Positions 1-8,218 are shown, numbered from the stretch's first letter. The stretch is 64,000 nucleotides of DNA from an uncultured Prevotella sp. (GCA_905211345.1 CAJMAO010000004.1:1-64000), one strand, 5' to 3'. Translations and numbers: made by a program. Notes: generated by a model from the sequence alone, not told the origin.

Positions 1-2
1 CA

Positions 3-158
3 TGGTACGACTGCAGATTCTCAACGGCAAAGGTCGAGGGTATCAACAACAAAATCAAGGTTCTCAAGAGAAATGCATACGGTTTCAGGGACGACAAATA
101 TTTCAAGCTTAGGCTGTTCGCACTGCACGACTGCGCCATCCAACAGATTTGCGGATGA
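3..158 (+). CDS. ISL3-family transposase, C-terminal fragment (cut by window edge)
   Basis: Frame 3 is open from the window edge to TGA at 156-158 and encodes about 51 residues beginning WYDCRFSTAKVEGINNKIK and ending with ALHDCAIQQICG. The VEGxNNKIKxLKRxAYGFRDxxxF segment is the C-terminal signature of DDE transposases of the ISL3 type, where the final acidic residue of the catalytic triad lies in this motif (E of VEG). The rest of the gene lies outside the window, so completeness and activity cannot be judged. A GCAAAAGACGG-type repeat array starts 2 nt after the stop codon, which leaves little room for an ordinary terminal inverted repeat. Family call is confident; element boundaries are unknown. 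Confidence 0.8.
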   Translation, partial: WYDCRFSTAKVEGINNKIKVLKRNAYGFRDDKYFKLRLFALHDCAIQQICG

Positions 159-160
159 AC

Positions 161-246
161 CAAAGACGGCATATTGCGTTGCAAAAGACCGTCTTTCGCA
201 CGTTAAAAGGCCGTCTTTTGCAAGGTAAAAGACGGCATATCGCAAA
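161..246. repeat. Four-unit quasi-palindromic repeat array A
   Basis: Four adjoining units of about 20-22 bp, each a variant of GCAAAAGRCSGTCTTTYGC, starting 2 nt after the transposase stop and ending about 160 bp before the SGNH hydrolase start. A CTGATAATCA motif follows at 251-260. It is one of eight such arrays in this window; AAAGAC/GTCTTT makes each unit partly self-complementary. Confidence 0.85.
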
Positions 247-391
247 GTGTCTGATAATCAATGCGATACAGACCTGTCATAAACGGCCTTGAAAACAGCT
301 TGAGAAGCCTTGCCGTCGTGGCTGCAACGGGTGTCGGAAATATGTTTAAAATCTTTAACTCCGCAGGCTTCCGGCGTTCGAGTAAAAGTAC

Positions 392-399
392 TACATTTG
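392..399 (+). promoter_or_regulatory. Candidate -7 element (TACATTTG)
   Basis: TACATTTG matches the Bacteroidetes consensus TAnnTTTG. It lies only 5 nt before the ATG at 405, so if it is used the transcript would be almost leaderless. No convincing -33 element is seen. Either this is a leaderless promoter or a chance match. Confidence 0.4.
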
Positions 400-404
400 C
401 ATGT

Positions 405-1292
405 ATGAACAAGATTTTCTTACTATCGCTCGTGCTGCTGGCTAGTGTTCCGGCGGCAGGGCAGGGGCTAGATCGGGCTGACGGACGCACGGTATGCCCC
501 GAGGCTGTGGTTTGTCCGTCAGGTTGTGACGCACGTTCGGCCATGCGGTGTCATCCGTGGTGTGGCAAACGGGTGGCTTTCTTGGGCGACTCGATGACCG
601 ACCCGAGGAACGACAGCGGCGATATACGCACGAAGTATTGGGGCTATTTGCAAGAATGGCTTGGCATAACGCCATACGTTTACGGTATAAGCGGCCGCCA
701 GTGGAACGACATACCGCGGCAGGCTGAAAAGCTGAAAGCCGAGCACGCCGACAGCGTAGACGCCATAACGGTATTTATAGGCACAAATGATTTCAATGCG
801 GGGGTGCCCGTAGGCCGTTGGTATGACGAGAGTGAGGACTCCGTATTGGCCGCTGTGCACGGGCCGAAGAAGTATTACCTGCGCAAGCGGCGCGTTCCGT
901 CGATGGACGGTTCCACGTTCAAGGGCCGCATAAACAAGGGCATACAGAGCCTGAAAACTCTCTTTCCCGATAAGCAGATAGTGTTGCTCACGCCGATACA
1001 CCGCGCCCGTGCCGAGTTCTCCGACACCAACCTGCAGCCAGACGAGAGCTGGCAGAACGCCTGCGGAGAGTATTTTGACGCTTACGTGCAGGCCGTGAAG
1101 GAGGCCGCCAACGTGTGGGGCATACCCGTAATAGACCTTAACGCCTTGATCGGCGTAAATCCGCTGGTCGAGGCCCAGCAGCAATATTTCCACGACGCGG
1201 CCACAGACTTGCTGCATCCTAACTACAAGGGCCATCGTAGATTGGCTGCCACACTCATGGCGCAGTTGGCCGCCCTGCCCGTAGATTTCTGA
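405..1292 (+). CDS. Secreted SGNH/GDSL-family hydrolase
   Basis: Predicted 295-residue exported esterase/lipase-like enzyme. Residues 1-19 form a signal peptide (MNKIFLLSLVLLASVPAAG), which fixes the start at 405 rather than an in-frame ATG 144 nt upstream. All four SGNH blocks are visible: block I LGDSMTD with catalytic Ser63, block II Gly97 in GISGRQ, block III GTND with Asn128, and block V DLLHP with Asp268 and His271. The segment before block I (residues 31-53) has five cysteines and may be disulfide bonded. Such enzymes in Bacteroidales usually deacylate glycans or lipids in the periplasm or at the surface; the substrate cannot be told from sequence. It stands alone between array A and the DUF362 gene, 42 bp upstream of the latter. 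Confidence 0.85.
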   Translation: MNKIFLLSLVLLASVPAAGQGLDRADGRTVCPEAVVCPSGCDARSAMRCHPWCGKRVAFLGDSMTDPRNDSGDIRTKYWGYLQEWLGITPYVYGISGRQWNDIPRQAEKLKAEHADSVDAITVFIGTNDFNAGVPVGRWYDESEDSVLAAVHGPKKYYLRKRRVPSMDGSTFKGRINKGIQSLKTLFPDKQIVLLTPIHRARAEFSDTNLQPDESWQNACGEYFDAYVQAVKEAANVWGIPVIDLNALIGVNPLVEAQQQYFHDAATDLLHPNYKGHRRLAATLMAQLAALPVDF

Positions 1293-1334
1293 CAAATACT
1301 AAGCGGAACAAACCTTTTTTCATACTAAGACATT

Positions 1335-2489
1335 ATGACTACTGATAAAACTGACGCCGGACGGCGTGCTAAAGTGTTTTACACCGACTTCAGGTGCAAG
1401 CCCGATGAAGGGCCGGCCGACAAGCTGAAGCGGCTCGTAAAGGCCGCTGGTATCGGCGATATTGACATGGACGGCAAGTTTGTCGCCATAAAGATGCACT
1501 TCGGCGAGCTTGGAAACATGAGCTTCCTGCGCCCTAACTATGCCCGCGCCGTTGTCGACGTGGTGAAGCAACTGGGCGGTAAACCGTTCCTTACGGACTG
1601 CAACACCCTGTATCCCGGCCACCGCAAGAACGCCATAGAGCATCTTTACTGCGCGTGGGAGAACGGCTTTACGCCGCTTACGGTCGGCTGTCCGGTCATC
1701 ATCGGCGACGGACTGAAGGGCACCGACGACGTGAGCGTGCCCGTTGAAGGCGGCGAATACGTCAAGGAAGCGAAGATAGGGCGCGCCGTGATGGATGCCG
1801 ACGTGTTCATATCTCTTACCCACTTTAAGGGCCACGAGATGACAGGCTTCGGCGGAACGATAAAGAACATCGGCATGGGCTGCGGCTCTCGCGCCGGTAA
1901 GAAAGACCAGCACTGCAACGGAAAGCCCACCGTCAACCACGACGCTTGCCGCGGATGCAAGCGCTGTATGCGCGAATGTGCCAATAACGGGCTTGTGTTT
2001 GACGAGGTAAACAGGAAGATGTCGGTCAACCAAGACAACTGCGTGGGTTGCGGACGGTGCGTAGGGGCGTGCAACTTCGATGCGATACGCTTCTCCAATG
2101 ATGCCTCTGTGAAAGACCTCAACTGCCGTATGGCCGAATATACCAAGGCCGTTGTCAGCGGCAGGCCCGGCTTCCACATATCCGTTATATGTGACGTGTC
2201 GCCCACGTGCGACTGCCATGCGGGCAACGACGCTCCCATAATACCCGACGTCGGCATGTTCGCCTCGGCCGATCCGCTGGCCCTCGACCAAGCCTGCGTC
2301 GATGCCTGCCTGAAGCAGAAGCCAATGCCAGGCAGCCAGTTGGCCGACGAAATGGCTTCGCCCCACTTCCACGACCATCACGACCACTTCTGCAACGCCA
2401 ACCCGAATACGGAATACAAGTCATGTCTTGCCCATGCCGAGAAGATTGGATTGGGCACCCGTGAGTATGAGTTGGTAAGGGTTAGATGA
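1335..2489 (+). CDS. DUF362 domain protein with two 4Fe-4S ferredoxin motifs
   Basis: A 384-residue protein with an N-terminal DUF362 domain (about residues 10-200; HFGELGN and SLTHFKGHEMTGFGG are characteristic) followed by a bacterial ferredoxin module: CRGCKRCMREC near residues 206-216 and CVGCGRCVGAC near 238-248, each a CxxCxxCxxxC set, together able to hold two 4Fe-4S clusters. The C-terminus is rich in His (FHDHHDHF). No signal peptide or membrane segment, so cytoplasmic. DUF362-ferredoxin proteins are widespread in anaerobes; a redox role is expected but the reaction is not known. It converges on the HD-domain gene, with a long hairpin between them. Confidence 0.88.
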   Translation: MTTDKTDAGRRAKVFYTDFRCKPDEGPADKLKRLVKAAGIGDIDMDGKFVAIKMHFGELGNMSFLRPNYARAVVDVVKQLGGKPFLTDCNTLYPGHRKNAIEHLYCAWENGFTPLTVGCPVIIGDGLKGTDDVSVPVEGGEYVKEAKIGRAVMDADVFISLTHFKGHEMTGFGGTIKNIGMGCGSRAGKKDQHCNGKPTVNHDACRGCKRCMRECANNGLVFDEVNRKMSVNQDNCVGCGRCVGACNFDAIRFSNDASVKDLNCRMAEYTKAVVSGRPGFHISVICDVSPTCDCHAGNDAPIIPDVGMFASADPLALDQACVDACLKQKPMPGSQLADEMASPHFHDHHDHFCNANPNTEYKSCLAHAEKIGLGTREYELVRVR

Positions 2490-2507
2490 AAAGATGATGA
2501 CGGTAAG

Positions 2508-2584
2508 AAAGTAAAACGGTAAAAAGGTAAAACAATTATGGATTTATCATATTGGCTTGTTTTACCTTTTTACCGTTTTACTTT
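2508..2584. terminator. Perfect 28-bp hairpin between convergent genes
   Basis: Arms at 2508-2535 and 2557-2584 are perfectly complementary over 28 bp with a 21-nt loop. Each arm contains GTAAAACGGTAAAAAGGTAA, itself a short repeat of GGTAAAA. It lies 18 nt after the DUF362 stop and 8 nt before the HD gene's stop, and the stem begins and ends in A/T runs, so it can serve as a bidirectional terminator. Confidence 0.8.
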
Positions 2585-2592
2585 TTTACCGT

Positions 2593-3129
2593 TTATTCGA
2601 ATATCCGTTCCATTTCCTTGAATCTCCGCAATCCTTCTTCTCCGTGTTTGGCCACGCTCCGCTCGGCCTCGGCAAGTGTTTTCTCACGGTCGAGTTTGGT
2701 TTTAGAGAAGAATTTGTCGGCATAGCAGATGACCTTTTCTTCCAAAGTCTCAGGCAAAAGGTCTTCATGCGGCAGCGGAAGAGCCTGCTCCTCTATCTCA
2801 TTCAGCGACAATCCGGCTCCCGTGTGGCGTTCGCATACGCGGGCATGGAGCGGAAAACCCTCGGCGCGTATCATCTCCGCGCCGAGCACTCCGTGGCGTA
2901 TGTAAGGCTCGGTGCCGAAGCATTGTATGTCGGGAGCGTCGGTCTTGATGATGCCTATGTCGTGAATCATCGCGGCTTCCATGACGAACTGCTTGTCAAG
3001 ATGCAGTTCCGGGTGTGCCTCGGCGATAGCCAACGCCTTGTCGGCCACGGCCTTGCTGTGTTTTAAGAGTATGGAGATAAGCTCCGGGGTGTCGTTGTAA
3101 TACTTGTTTATTATCAATTCATAATTCAT
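2593..3129 (-). CDS. HD-domain protein (predicted phosphohydrolase)
   Basis: A 178-residue soluble protein. His24 in LLKHSKAVAD and the doublet His56-Asp57 in AAMIHDIGI give the metal-binding HD signature; later His residues (IRHGVLGAEM, CERHTGAG) complete the usual set. HD proteins of this length hydrolyse phosphoester bonds in nucleotides or related metabolites; the substrate is unknown. The N-terminus (MNYELIINKYYNDTPEL) resembles family members as recalled, supporting this ATG, yet the start codon lies inside a TATGAAT tandem repeat that forms one arm of an inverted repeat. Repeat-length changes there could alter translation. Downstream gene of oadA on the same strand, about 200 bp away. 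Confidence 0.8.
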   Translation of the reverse strand: MNYELIINKYYNDTPELISILLKHSKAVADKALAIAEAHPELHLDKQFVMEAAMIHDIGIIKTDAPDIQCFGTEPYIRHGVLGAEMIRAEGFPLHARVCERHTGAGLSLNEIEEQALPLPHEDLLPETLEEKVICYADKFFSKTKLDREKTLAEAERSVAKHGEEGLRRFKEMERIFE

Positions 3130-3328
3130 AATTCATAATTCATAATTGGGATGTTTGATGGTTTTATGGTAATGTTTCGCCGATCTTTGCCTTATGCCTC
3201 ATAATTTATGATTTGGCGACTGGTTACCTGTATGATGTCAGAAAACATAAAAACAATGCATAATTCATAATCGGCGACCCAGTAGTCAGCCTGCCAATTA
3301 TGAATTATGCATTATGAATTATGAATTG
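3115..3328. repeat. Inverted repeat with 35-bp arms made of TATGAAT heptamers
   Basis: Arms at 3115-3149 and 3294-3328 are complementary at 34 of 35 positions and flank about 144 bp; both are built of the heptamer AATTATG. The left arm covers the start codon of the HD gene; the right arm ends 2 bp before the oadA stop. The interior has one more copy (AATGCATAATTCATAAT, 3255-3271) and no ORF. It looks like a small MITE-like or slippage-derived element; this is inference. Confidence 0.7.
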
Positions 3329-3330
3329 AT

Positions 3331-5112
3331 TCAAGCGTTTATCCAGTCTCTTTCTATGTAAGCTATCACGTCGCCTCGGTTCACGCGCGAGCCTTGTTTT
3401 GCCGCAATCTCCACCAGCTTGCCGCCAAGCGCTGCGGGTATTGGCTCGAACTCGCCCCACGGAGTGTGTATGTAGCAGAACGTTTCGCCCTCTTTATAAT
3501 GCTGGCCGATGTACGGTTCGAGGCACGGGGTACATTCGCTGCCGCCTTCGAAGTCGAAGAACACTTGACCCTTGCACGGCGACACGATAGCGTCGGCTTT
3601 CGCGTGTTTGAACGCCGCGAGTTCTTCGGGTGTCAGTTTCGTGCCGAGTTGCGCGTCCTTGGCTTTCTGCAGGTCGGCTAAGAAGCGCTTCTTGGCCGCT
3701 CCGCTCTTATAGTCGCGGTACTGCTCCGGGTGCATAGCAAGCTCGAACAGTTCCTCGTCGTCCTGTCCGTATTCCCATCCGTGCTCGTCCATTTCCTTGC
3801 GGAAATCGTCCAACGCGTCGGGAACCAGCGTGTGCGGGTCGGCATCCGTAAACTCGCGTCCTTGTTTCTTGGCCAGCTCTACAAGTTCTTCGTCGATGGT
3901 TCCGGGTATCTTTCCGCTCTTGCCGAGTATCATTCCCCACATCGAGTCGTCCATCATAACGAAGCGTCCCTTGCCCTGAGCCATGGTTAGCAGGTTCAAC
4001 AAGGCAATGTTCTTGACGTATTGTGAGAACGGTGTTACCAACGGTGGATAGCCAACGCGCGGCCATACGTAAGCCACTTCGTCGAAGAGCTTTACGAGAA
4101 GTTCGTCGGTCGACAGTTCGGGTTGGCCTTTACCCTTGAGTATCGAGTTGATAGAGCGGTGTATTCCGGCAAGGTCTGCCATCATGCTTCCCATCATTCC
4201 ACCGGGCAGTCCGCAGCCGAGCAGCAGCGAACTCATGTGCTTGTTGCCAGGATTGATGAAGTGGCCCAGCCAGTCGTCGATGAACTCTTGCGTAAGCGTG
4301 CGTGCGTGCATGTAGGCATTCATGTTGATTTCGGCCACCTCGAAGCCTTCGTTCTTCAACATGCTCTGTACCGAGATGATGTCCGGGTGCACCTTTCCCC
4401 ATGACAGAGGCTCGATAGCCGTGTCGATTACGTCACCTCCGTTCTCGCACACTTCGAGGATGGAAGCCATCGAGAGCCCCGGCCCCGAGTGGCCGTGGTA
4501 CTGTATGATGACATCCGGGTGCTTCGTCTTTATCGCCTTTGTCAGCTTGCCGAGCATGGCGGGCTGGCCTATTCCGGCCATGTCCTTAAGGCATATCTCG
4601 GTGGCTCCGGCGGCTATCAGCTGGTCGGCTATGCCGCTGTAATACTCCACGGTGTGTATGGGCGAGGTGGTGATGCAGAGCGTTGCCTGCGGCGTCATGC
4701 CTGCCTCAAGCGCCCATTTGATGCTCGGTATGATGTTGCGCACGTCGTTAAGTCCGCAGAATATGCGCGGTATGTCAACGCCTTGTGCGTGTTTTACCTT
4801 GTACATGAGGCGGCGCACGTCGTCAGGCACGGGATACATGCGTAGCGCGTTGAGGCCGCGGTCGAGCATGTGGGTCAGTATGCCCACCTCGTTGAATGGT
4901 TTGCAGAAAGCCCTAACCGCCTCATTGGGATTTTCACCGGCGAGCAGGTTTACTTGCTCAAAGGCACCTCCGTTGGTCTCCACGCGTGAGAAGCAACCCA
5001 TGTCGATGATTGCCGGAGCCACGCGCTCCAACTGGTCCTTACGTGGCTGGAACTTACCTGAAGACTGCCACATGTCGCGATAAACGAGACTGAATTGGAT
5101 TTTCTTTTTCAT
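3331..5112 (-). CDS. oadA: Oxaloacetate decarboxylase alpha / pyruvate carboxylase B-like carboxyltransferase
   Basis: A 593-residue protein with a TIM-barrel carboxyltransferase domain (RDMWQSSGKF at the start, metal/substrate motifs KDMAG and QYHGHSG) followed by the conserved PYC/OADA domain. The last 85 residues (509-593) fold like a biotinyl domain, but where AMKM should be the sequence is HTPWGEF, so no biotin-accepting lysine is present. In Bacteroidales such alpha subunits act in oxaloacetate/pyruvate interconversion with a separate biotin carrier and Na+-pumping membrane subunits; none of these lie nearby. Start at 5112 chosen because homologs begin MKKKIQFSLVYRD; an upstream in-frame ATG adds 22 unlikely residues. 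Biotin handling is inferred, not seen. Confidence 0.82.
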   Translation of the reverse strand: MKKKIQFSLVYRDMWQSSGKFQPRKDQLERVAPAIIDMGCFSRVETNGGAFEQVNLLAGENPNEAVRAFCKPFNEVGILTHMLDRGLNALRMYPVPDDVRRLMYKVKHAQGVDIPRIFCGLNDVRNIIPSIKWALEAGMTPQATLCITTSPIHTVEYYSGIADQLIAAGATEICLKDMAGIGQPAMLGKLTKAIKTKHPDVIIQYHGHSGPGLSMASILEVCENGGDVIDTAIEPLSWGKVHPDIISVQSMLKNEGFEVAEINMNAYMHARTLTQEFIDDWLGHFINPGNKHMSSLLLGCGLPGGMMGSMMADLAGIHRSINSILKGKGQPELSTDELLVKLFDEVAYVWPRVGYPPLVTPFSQYVKNIALLNLLTMAQGKGRFVMMDDSMWGMILGKSGKIPGTIDEELVELAKKQGREFTDADPHTLVPDALDDFRKEMDEHGWEYGQDDEELFELAMHPEQYRDYKSGAAKKRFLADLQKAKDAQLGTKLTPEELAAFKHAKADAIVSPCKGQVFFDFEGGSECTPCLEPYIGQHYKEGETFCYIHTPWGEFEPIPAALGGKLVEIAAKQGSRVNRGDVIAYIERDWINA

Positions 5113-5175
5113 AATCAGATTTTTTAGGTTGCACGGGCCTGTCACGGCCAGTGTAAATGTTATCAATGTTTTGTG

Positions 5176-5183
5176 CAAAAATA
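5176..5183 (-). promoter_or_regulatory. Candidate -7 element for oadA (TATTTTTG)
   Basis: On the minus strand TATTTTTG fits TAnnTTTG and lies about 63 nt before the oadA ATG. The -33 element is weak. Plausible promoter of the oadA unit. Confidence 0.55.
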
Positions 5184-5806
5184 GGAAATTTTCCGAATAG
5201 AAACACTTTTGAGAGGAAAAAATGTGCCGCTTTCGCCAAATAAAATCAATTTTATCTGAAATGCGGCTTACCGCGACTTGTTTTGCAACGCCTGCCTCGC
5301 AAACAGAAGGGTTACGGCCGCTTTCAATCTGTAAGCCAATAGCCTACCGATAGGTATGCCTGCTTACGTTTTGATTTTGCTTGGCGTTCTATGCTTGCGT
5401 TATTTTAAAATTAAAATCTTTCGGACGTGAATGTTACGTAAAATTGTGTGCAAACGTAACTGTCAGACATTCAGTATTTTATGTTGGTATATTGCCTTTG
5501 TGTGCATCAAATATGGTCTTAAATGAAGCCAAAGACGGTCTTTTACGAAGTGAAACGTGGTCTTTTGCAACTCCGAAAGCCGTCTTTTGTATCACAGAAC
5601 ATGGTCTTTTAGAGTGTTGTTGACAGCTTTTGACGGCCGTTCAACCCGTAAAACAGGACAGAAATAATGGTTTTGGGTTATGAAAAGGACAATCGTCATG
5701 GTGCTTGTTTTTCTATTTCGGCAAAACAGACGGACATTTCCTGAATGTCATTTTGTAAGGAATAAAGCGCAAAATACTGAAAAATGGAACAATGCGTCGA
5801 TGCCGA
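5184..5806. other. 623-bp intergenic gap upstream of oadA
   Basis: No convincing gene, tRNA or riboswitch was found here. Apart from repeat array B (5528-5611), the stretch is AT-rich. Short open frames crossing it lack family features, and their codons are read from the repeats. Confidence 0.5.
5528..5611. repeat. Four-unit quasi-palindromic repeat array B
   Basis: Four degenerate units (AAAGACGGTCTTTTACG, AAACGTGGTCTTTTGC, AAAGCCGTCTTTTG, ACATGGTCTTTTAG). It sits between the 5' side of oadA and the 3' end of the patatin gene, and is more diverged than arrays A, C and F. Confidence 0.75.
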
Positions 5807-8218
5807 TCAGAAGTGGAAACCAAGGTTTACGTAGAAGTAAAGCCTGTCAGTGCGGCCCGAATATCCTAGCGACGCGCCTAACGGTCCGAACATGCTGTTG
5901 TAGTAATAAGCCGCCTCGCAGCCGAACATCGGCCCGCGCTCGAACAGCCGCCGCCTGCCGCCGCGCTGGCCGAGCGACAGGCGGGCCATGATGTAGTTAT
6001 TGCCGCCCATGCGCTGCTGTGCCCTCAGCTGGAAGGCGAGCAGGGCATCGTCGGTAAACTCTATGTGGCCGATGCCCGCGAACGGCAACTGTTGCTCGAT
6101 GTACTGGCTTTGGAATTGCCCGCCCACTGCGTTGCGCATTATCAGCGGGGCGTCGCCGCCCGCCAGCAGGCGGCCGTAGACCATGGGCTGCAGCGCAAAA
6201 CGGCGGGTCAACGGAAACGACATGCGCCACAGGAAGTCGAGCGCGCTGATGCCTTCGTGCCCCTTCCAGCCGATGAAGTTGTCGGTGTGGTAGCCGAAAC
6301 CGGCCTTGAAGCGCGCGCCGCGGGTGGTGAAAAACCAGCGGTCTTCCGAGTCGTAGTTGAGCGTGAAGACGTAGCTGTACATGTGGATGTTGTCCAGCTG
6401 CTGTTGCACGGCCGACTTGCCGACCAGTATGTCGTGGAAATCATAAAAGTCCATACGCACGTTTACGTCGCACGAGAAGTTGCGTATGTTGAAGCTCAGG
6501 GCCTGCAAGTTCAGCGTGTGTTGGTTGTAAGTGAAGGTGTAGTCGCGTTCCCCGTTTTCGTAAATGTTTATGTCGTCGTGCCTGAAAATGTACGACAGGC
6601 CGATTTTTCCGTAGTGCAGAGGCGTCAGCGCGGCGTCCACCCGCGCCATCATTCGCTTGCCGAGGCGGCCCGTCAGTTCAAGTTCTATCGGCGTTTTTGT
6701 GTTCAGCCTGTATGACATGTTGGCCTGCAGGGCCACCATTTCCTCCGTGTCGAAGCGCACGCCGAGGTTCACACGGCTCGTCTTGCGTGATTTGGCGGAA
6801 ATCGTCAGGATGTATTTGCCGTTTTGCTTGCTTACGTTGTAGCCTACGTTCGTGTAAAGGAATAGCGTGGAAAGGGCGGTAACGGCTTCTTCTACGTGTT
6901 TCGCCCGTATCGTGTCCCCCGGCGTTATTCCATACTTCGAGGCAACGTACCGGCGGTCGGCATCGGTTATGTTGTTGAAACATACAGAGTCAACTCTGAG
7001 CCTTAAGGTTTCGCTCGACGGCACGGCACGGTGCAACTTGTTGGGTCGGTAGTCGTCCGGCAGGCCAAGGTCGCGTTTCAACAGCATCAGTTTGTCCCAC
7101 TGTTGCATGGCTGCTTGCTCGCCTCTCGCAATGAGGGTGTCTATGGACGTGCGGCTGAAACTGGCCGACGAGTAGCCTTTTACGTTCACTTTTATCGGTA
7201 TGTCGGTTATCGCCCAGTTTTCCTTAAACTTGTTCTTGCAGTTTATGTCGACTATCTGCATCAGTATGTCCTGGCCGCTTTTCAGCTCGTCGGCCGTTCG
7301 CGGGTCGCTCTGCACAGACACTCCGATTATCACGTCGGCACCCATCATCTTGGCTATGTCGGCCGGATAGTTGTTGCGCAGGCCCCCGTCAATGAGCACC
7401 ATGTCTTTTTTGAGTGAAGAACTAAAAGTGAAAAGAGAAGAACCCATGCGCTTGGCTGATTCTTTTTTATTACAATTGGATTTTTCACTTTTCACTTTTC
7501 GTTTTTCACTTACTGCGCTAATCCGTACCGGCGTGAACACTCCCGGTATGGCCATGCTGGCCCTAAGGGCTGTTGACAGGTAGCCGTTGTGGAACACGTA
7601 TTCCGTGTTGTCCACGATGTTTGTCGCTACACAGGCGAACGGGATGGGCAGGGCGGAGAAGTCGATGGAGTCGTGCCAGCCTACGGTAAGCCGCGTAAAG
7701 AGTTGCGCAAGGTTGTCGCCGTTAATCAGTCCGCCTGATGCGTTGTGCCCTTTCCGTGCTATCGAGAGCGGGCGCGAGAGTATGTAAGTGTTCTGTTTCT
7801 CGCGTTCGGCGAGGTTTTGGCTGCGCATGTCGGCCTTGTCTGACAGTAATACGTTCCAATCCTGTACGCTTACGAGCGAGTCAAGCGTCGCGGCATCGTA
7901 GCCGATAGAGTACAACCCGCCTATCAACGCGCCCATCGACGTGCCCGTGATGATGTCTATCGGAATTCCGGCACGTTCCAAAACACGCAGCACTCCGATG
8001 TGGGCCATGCCCTTTGCGCCGCCTCCGCTGAGGACGAGGGCGACCTTTGGACGAGGCGTCAACGCCGAACTGTCCGTCACACCCCCCCCCAACCCCTCCC
8101 TAAGGGAGGGGCTTTGAATGGCTGAGTTAGATGTTTTTGATAATACAGGGAGTGCTAATATATATAAGGTGAGGCAAAGGATAAGACGCAAACTGATGCC
8201 TGTCACCCGTCCGTTCAT
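5807..8218 (-). CDS. Patatin-like phospholipase with C-terminal outer-membrane beta-barrel
   Basis: A two-part protein of the Bacteroidetes patatin/BamA type: signal peptide, patatin lipase domain, a POTRA-like linker, and a C-terminal surface-antigen barrel ending in YFYVNLGFHF with the usual terminal aromatic residue. The oxyanion loop GGGAKG, the nucleophile elbow GTSMG and the catalytic Asp in LIDGGLRNNYP are intact. It is likely an outer-membrane autotransported (type Vd-like) lipase. Start at 8218 gives MNGRVTGISLRLILCLTLYI, a good signal peptide; an ATG at 8272 would add 18 residues. Two stretches interrupt conserved sequence: SPSLREGLGGG after the signal peptide, and about 38 lysine/serine-rich residues just before LIDGG. 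Both coincide with dispersed palindromes but keep the frame. Confidence 0.85.
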   Translation of the reverse strand: MNGRVTGISLRLILCLTLYILALPVLSKTSNSAIQSPSLREGLGGGVTDSSALTPRPKVALVLSGGGAKGMAHIGVLRVLERAGIPIDIITGTSMGALIGGLYSIGYDAATLDSLVSVQDWNVLLSDKADMRSQNLAEREKQNTYILSRPLSIARKGHNASGGLINGDNLAQLFTRLTVGWHDSIDFSALPIPFACVATNIVDNTEYVFHNGYLSTALRASMAIPGVFTPVRISAVSEKRKVKSEKSNCNKKESAKRMGSSLFTFSSSLKKDMVLIDGGLRNNYPADIAKMMGADVIIGVSVQSDPRTADELKSGQDILMQIVDINCKNKFKENWAITDIPIKVNVKGYSSASFSRTSIDTLIARGEQAAMQQWDKLMLLKRDLGLPDDYRPNKLHRAVPSSETLRLRVDSVCFNNITDADRRYVASKYGITPGDTIRAKHVEEAVTALSTLFLYTNVGYNVSKQNGKYILTISAKSRKTSRVNLGVRFDTEEMVALQANMSYRLNTKTPIELELTGRLGKRMMARVDAALTPLHYGKIGLSYIFRHDDINIYENGERDYTFTYNQHTLNLQALSFNIRNFSCDVNVRMDFYDFHDILVGKSAVQQQLDNIHMYSYVFTLNYDSEDRWFFTTRGARFKAGFGYHTDNFIGWKGHEGISALDFLWRMSFPLTRRFALQPMVYGRLLAGGDAPLIMRNAVGGQFQSQYIEQQLPFAGIGHIEFTDDALLAFQLRAQQRMGGNNYIMARLSLGQRGGRRRLFERGPMFGCEAAYYYNSMFGPLGASLGYSGRTDRLYFYVNLGFHF
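7400..7516. repeat. In-frame palindromic insertion inside the patatin gene
   Basis: Arms at 7411-7444 and 7478-7512 are imperfect inverted copies rich in AAAAGTGAAAA. The sequence GGATTTTTCACTTTT (7478-7492) recurs in the terminator hairpin at 34735-34788. The DNA encodes residues between VRIS and LIDGG, where patatins normally have only a few residues. The insert keeps the frame. Confidence 0.75.
8083..8115 (-). repeat. CCCTCCCT palindromic repeat, copy 1 (within CDS)
   Basis: CCCCTCCCTAAGGGAGGGG (8093-8111) is a perfect palindrome next to a C10 tract. On the gene's strand it is translated as SPSLREGLGGG after the signal peptide of the patatin protein. It is inverted relative to the copy at 8291-8325. 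Confidence 0.8.

Noticed and set aside
161..246. CRISPR array made of the GCAAAAGACGG repeats
   Set aside because: Units adjoin each other without unique spacers, each is palindromic, copies are only four per site, and no cas genes are present.
519..1295. Long minus-strand frame over the SGNH hydrolase gene (and a similar 355-residue frame over DUF362)
   Set aside because: Shadow frames produced by codon bias; the plus-strand products have complete known motifs.
5680..5991. Plus-strand 103-residue frame opposite the patatin gene's 3' end
   Set aside because: It overlaps the coding 3' end of the patatin gene, lacks family features, and begins in repeat-flanking DNA.
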